Source: Gymnothorax reevesii (lineage: Eukaryota; Chordata; Actinopteri; Anguilliformes; Muraenidae). From it: a stretch of 64,000 nt of DNA. Under the pieces are notes generated by a model that made no database searches, was not told the origin of the DNA, and worked only from the letters and a program-made list of their open reading frames with translations. Each line of letters starts with the position of its first letter. Positions within the stretch are counted from its first letter, which is position 1. The position numbers were made by a program, and so were the translations under genes. Below, one piece after another: positions 62,596 through 64,000 of the stretch. Location of the stretch: assembly GCA_029721435.1 (NCBI GenBank), contig CM056576.1, positions 65,243,876 through 65,307,875 on the forward strand, written 5' to 3'.

Positions 62596-63025
62596 GAGAC
62601 TTTGAGAAGACTGAGGCTAGGCTGTGGTACTCACTGGGAACCTTTGTCAAATCCGGGGAATATGGAGGCTCACTGGATCCTCCTTCGGTCTGCTTGACAG
62701 GAGCCTTGCGGAGGCAGGAACGCAGACAGTCAGTACTCCACACAGCCACCTGCCCAGTCCTCCAGTTGATGGTGGGGTTGTGTAGTTTCAACCAAGGGAG
62801 GCCCAGGACGATGGGAGCAGAGGAGGAGGTGATGATGTGGAACCGGATTTGTTCTTGATGGTTGCCAGAGACAAGGAGTGTGAGTGGGGGCGTAACCTGG
62901 GTTACCTGACCTAGCGGCTGCCCACAAAGACTCAGTGCTAGGAAGGGAGTAGGTAGTTTCTGGAGCTGGAGCTGGTTGCACAGGTTGGCGTCGATCAGAT
63001 TGATGTCTGAGCCTGAATCCAACAA
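62366..63025 (-). pseudogene. Gypsy protease and RT N-terminus
   Basis: Starts in the aspartic protease at LDSGSDINLIDANLC (catalytic Asp-Ser-Gly at residues 2-5), with VLGLPWLKLHNPTINW as the flap/ILG region. RT N-terminal sequence follows: [39 protein letters not shown] and [11 protein letters not shown] frameshift at about 62390 moves to the next frame. An in-frame stop separates it from the upstream gag frame (near 63040). Confidence 0.9.
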
Positions 63026-63043
63026 AACATCAGTAACTACTGA

Positions 63044-63312
63044 TCACTTAACAAGTAGGGTAACAGGAACCAGCTTACGTAACTGAGTCAGCTTTCCGAT
63101 CCTCCCACTCACTCCTTCCTTTTTCAGTACGGGGCAGCACTGGATACGATGGCTCCCCTGACCACAGTCCAGGCATGCCCCCGTGCGTAGTCTCCTAGCC
63201 CGCTCTTGTGGCGATAAACGGCAACGGTCGACTTGCATGGGTTCCCCCGACTCCTGGGGCTCGCCGGTCTCCTGGATAGGAGAGTCGCCCCGAGGAGAAC
63301 GAAAGTTGCCAC
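63044..63312 (-). pseudogene. gag: Gypsy gag, nucleocapsid zinc knuckle
   Basis: The frame 63238-63044 contains CLDCGQGSHRIQCCP, a CCHC knuckle (C-x2-C-x4-H-x4-C layout, the last Cys within QCC), after a basic segment RCRLSPQERARRLRTG. It precedes the protease as in Gypsy gag-pol. Sequence between this and the upstream gag piece is out of frame and partly missing. Confidence 0.8.
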
Positions 63313-63423
63313 GCTAGCCTGACTGTTGGGGCTCTGAATGGCTCCGACACTCCCTCTTACGCTGTTGGATCTGGGAATCGATCTGGATGGCCACTCTTAT
63401 GACTCTGAGCACTGGGTGGAGCA

Positions 63424-63753
63424 CTAGGACAGGAATGCCTTGCAGGTGGTGGGGTCTCCGTCATACTCCCGTGGGGGAGTAAGACGTGGCTCCCGAATGG
63501 GAGCTGCCTCTGCCAGCGTGACTGCAGGACTGGGAAAGGTGGGATCCAGAGTGAGACGCTGTAGGGTAGCTCTCATCTCCTGCAAGTCGCGATGCTGTTG
63601 CTGAATGACGACCTCTTGTTGTTGACTAAGGCATTGCAATTCAGCAGTATCCACTGGAGTCTGTACTGGTCGACTCGTACTGAAAGGAACGGGCTTAGAC
63701 TCCAAGTGCAGTTCAGCATCGGCAGGGCGTTTATTGGGATTCACCAAGCTCAT
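63424..63753 (-). pseudogene. gag: Gypsy gag N-terminal piece, frame opens inside the LTR
   Basis: The Met at 63753 lies within the 5' LTR; the frame crosses the LTR end (63681) and the primer site without a stop. After that it reads AELQCLSQQQEVVIQQQHRD, a Gln-rich coiled-coil typical of the N-terminus of sushi-like Gag, then TPPREYDGDPTTCKAFLS, where the capsid domain normally begins. It then breaks at 63424, and roughly 150 residues of capsid are missing before the nucleocapsid. The natural start could instead lie downstream. Confidence 0.75.
63669..63678 (-). promoter_or_regulatory. Self-priming primer-binding site
   Basis: The minus strand reads ACGAGTCGAC two bases inside the 5' LTR end (LTR end at 63681, spacer GT). 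It is the exact complement of the predicted RNA 5' end at 59364-59355. There is no TGG-initial tRNA site here. The six inner bases GTCGAC are palindromic, so part of the match is self-complementarity. Confidence 0.65.
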
Positions 63754-64000
63754 GGTCAAGGACAGAAATGGATCAATAGCCAGGCAAACAGAGTAATGCA
63801 GAATAGTCAGAATCAAAGTCAGGGGACAAGCAAGTAGTTCAGTAACCAGAGAATTGATCCGCACAAAGACAGTAACAAAGTGGCTGAGCTAAGGGAATGG
63901 AAGGGGAAGGAAAAAGGGAGTTGGATGGGATAAGGGAGAACAAAGGAGAAACTAAACAGCTGGGTACAAAATGGGAATAAGGGAGAACAGAGTACAAATC
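63681..64000 (-). repeat. 5' LTR of Gypsy element, partial
   Basis: The first 320 bases (plus coordinates) of the second LTR, about 97 % like 58914-59213. It diverges after GGGAATA at about 63978: the 3' LTR continues ATCAATCAGGCAGC, whereas this copy has a GGGAGAACAGAGT stretch. The remaining part, with the TATA box, lies beyond the window. Confidence 0.85.

Larger units (their letters stand above)
58914..64000 (-). mobile_element. Ty3/Gypsy chromodomain retrotransposon (Tf1/sushi type), right end outside window
   Basis: Minus-strand element. It has a complete 3' LTR (58914-59804), a polypurine tract, a chromodomain, integrase, RNase H/RT, protease, a shrunken gag and the start of the 5' LTR (from 63681 to the window edge). 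The integrase before the stop and a C-terminal chromodomain mark the chromovirus branch of Ty3/Gypsy. The primer site is of self-priming type, as in Tf1/sushi elements. Every gene boundary carries a stop or frameshift, so this copy is inactive. Confidence 0.93.

Overview
The window looks like ray-finned (teleost) fish genomic DNA made almost entirely of transposable elements. The evidence is a Rex3 (RTE-clade) retrotransposon, which is typical of teleosts, many Tc1-like elements of fish families, a chromodomain Ty3/Gypsy element of Tf1/sushi type, a BEL/Pao element, a Neptune/Penelope-like fragment, two hAT elements and a PIF/Harbinger element with its second gene. I found no confident complete host gene, no RNA gene and no CRISPR array. 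One possible host first exon (5292-5339) is listed with low confidence.

Layout, left to right. 1-5.3 kb: non-coding DNA with an old ~1.1 kb duplication, a long palindrome and a 439-bp Harbinger MITE. 5.4-13.7 kb: a three-level nest, in which a foldback-type element with inverted arms was split by Rex3, and Rex3 was split by an antisense LINE that carries an extra small membrane-protein ORF at its 3' end. 13.9-15.7 kb: a second Harbinger MITE and a Tc1 relic. 15.7-18.8 kb: no recognisable element. 18.8-23.2 kb: a Tc1 relic split by a 3.1-kb hAT element (8-bp target duplication), which itself holds a solo LTR. 23.4-30.7 kb: a young, near-complete BEL/Pao element (532-bp LTRs, CCTGT target duplication) sitting between inverted repeats. 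31-34.6 kb: a Tc1 end fragment, a THAP-like remnant and a hairpin. 34.7-37.5 kb: a Tc1 element whose middle is replaced by a Penelope-like element. 38.3-52.3 kb: one PIF/Harbinger transposon (TAA target duplication) inflated to 14 kb by a nested hAT and three Tc1 elements. 52.6-54.9 kb: a ~158-bp tandem repeat with two insertions. 57.0-58.3 kb: a Tc1 relic. 58.9 kb to the right edge: a Ty3/Gypsy element on the minus strand, cut off by the window end.

Functional reading. Nearly every coding region is a replication or transposition enzyme carrying visible breaks. The best-preserved reading frames are the BEL/Pao pol (1342 aa, but its RT motif reads YVDN), the 333-aa Tc1 transposase at 49459-50460, and the 130-aa LINE-associated ORF at 9877-10269. 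The nesting gives relative ages: Harbinger and foldback are older; hAT, Rex3 and the Tc1 copies inside them are younger; Pao is young (three substitutions plus one 23-bp inversion between its LTRs).

Most notable structural signals: a Tf1-like self-priming signature in the Gypsy element, where a 10-nt stretch 2 nt inside the LTR is the exact complement of the predicted first 10 nt of the transcript, 31 nt downstream of a TATA-like box; a precise 23-bp inversion between the two Pao LTRs, flanked by GATAT/ATATC; a possible intron and 17-codon ORF inside the Pao LTR; and a third ORF with a transmembrane segment in the LINE.
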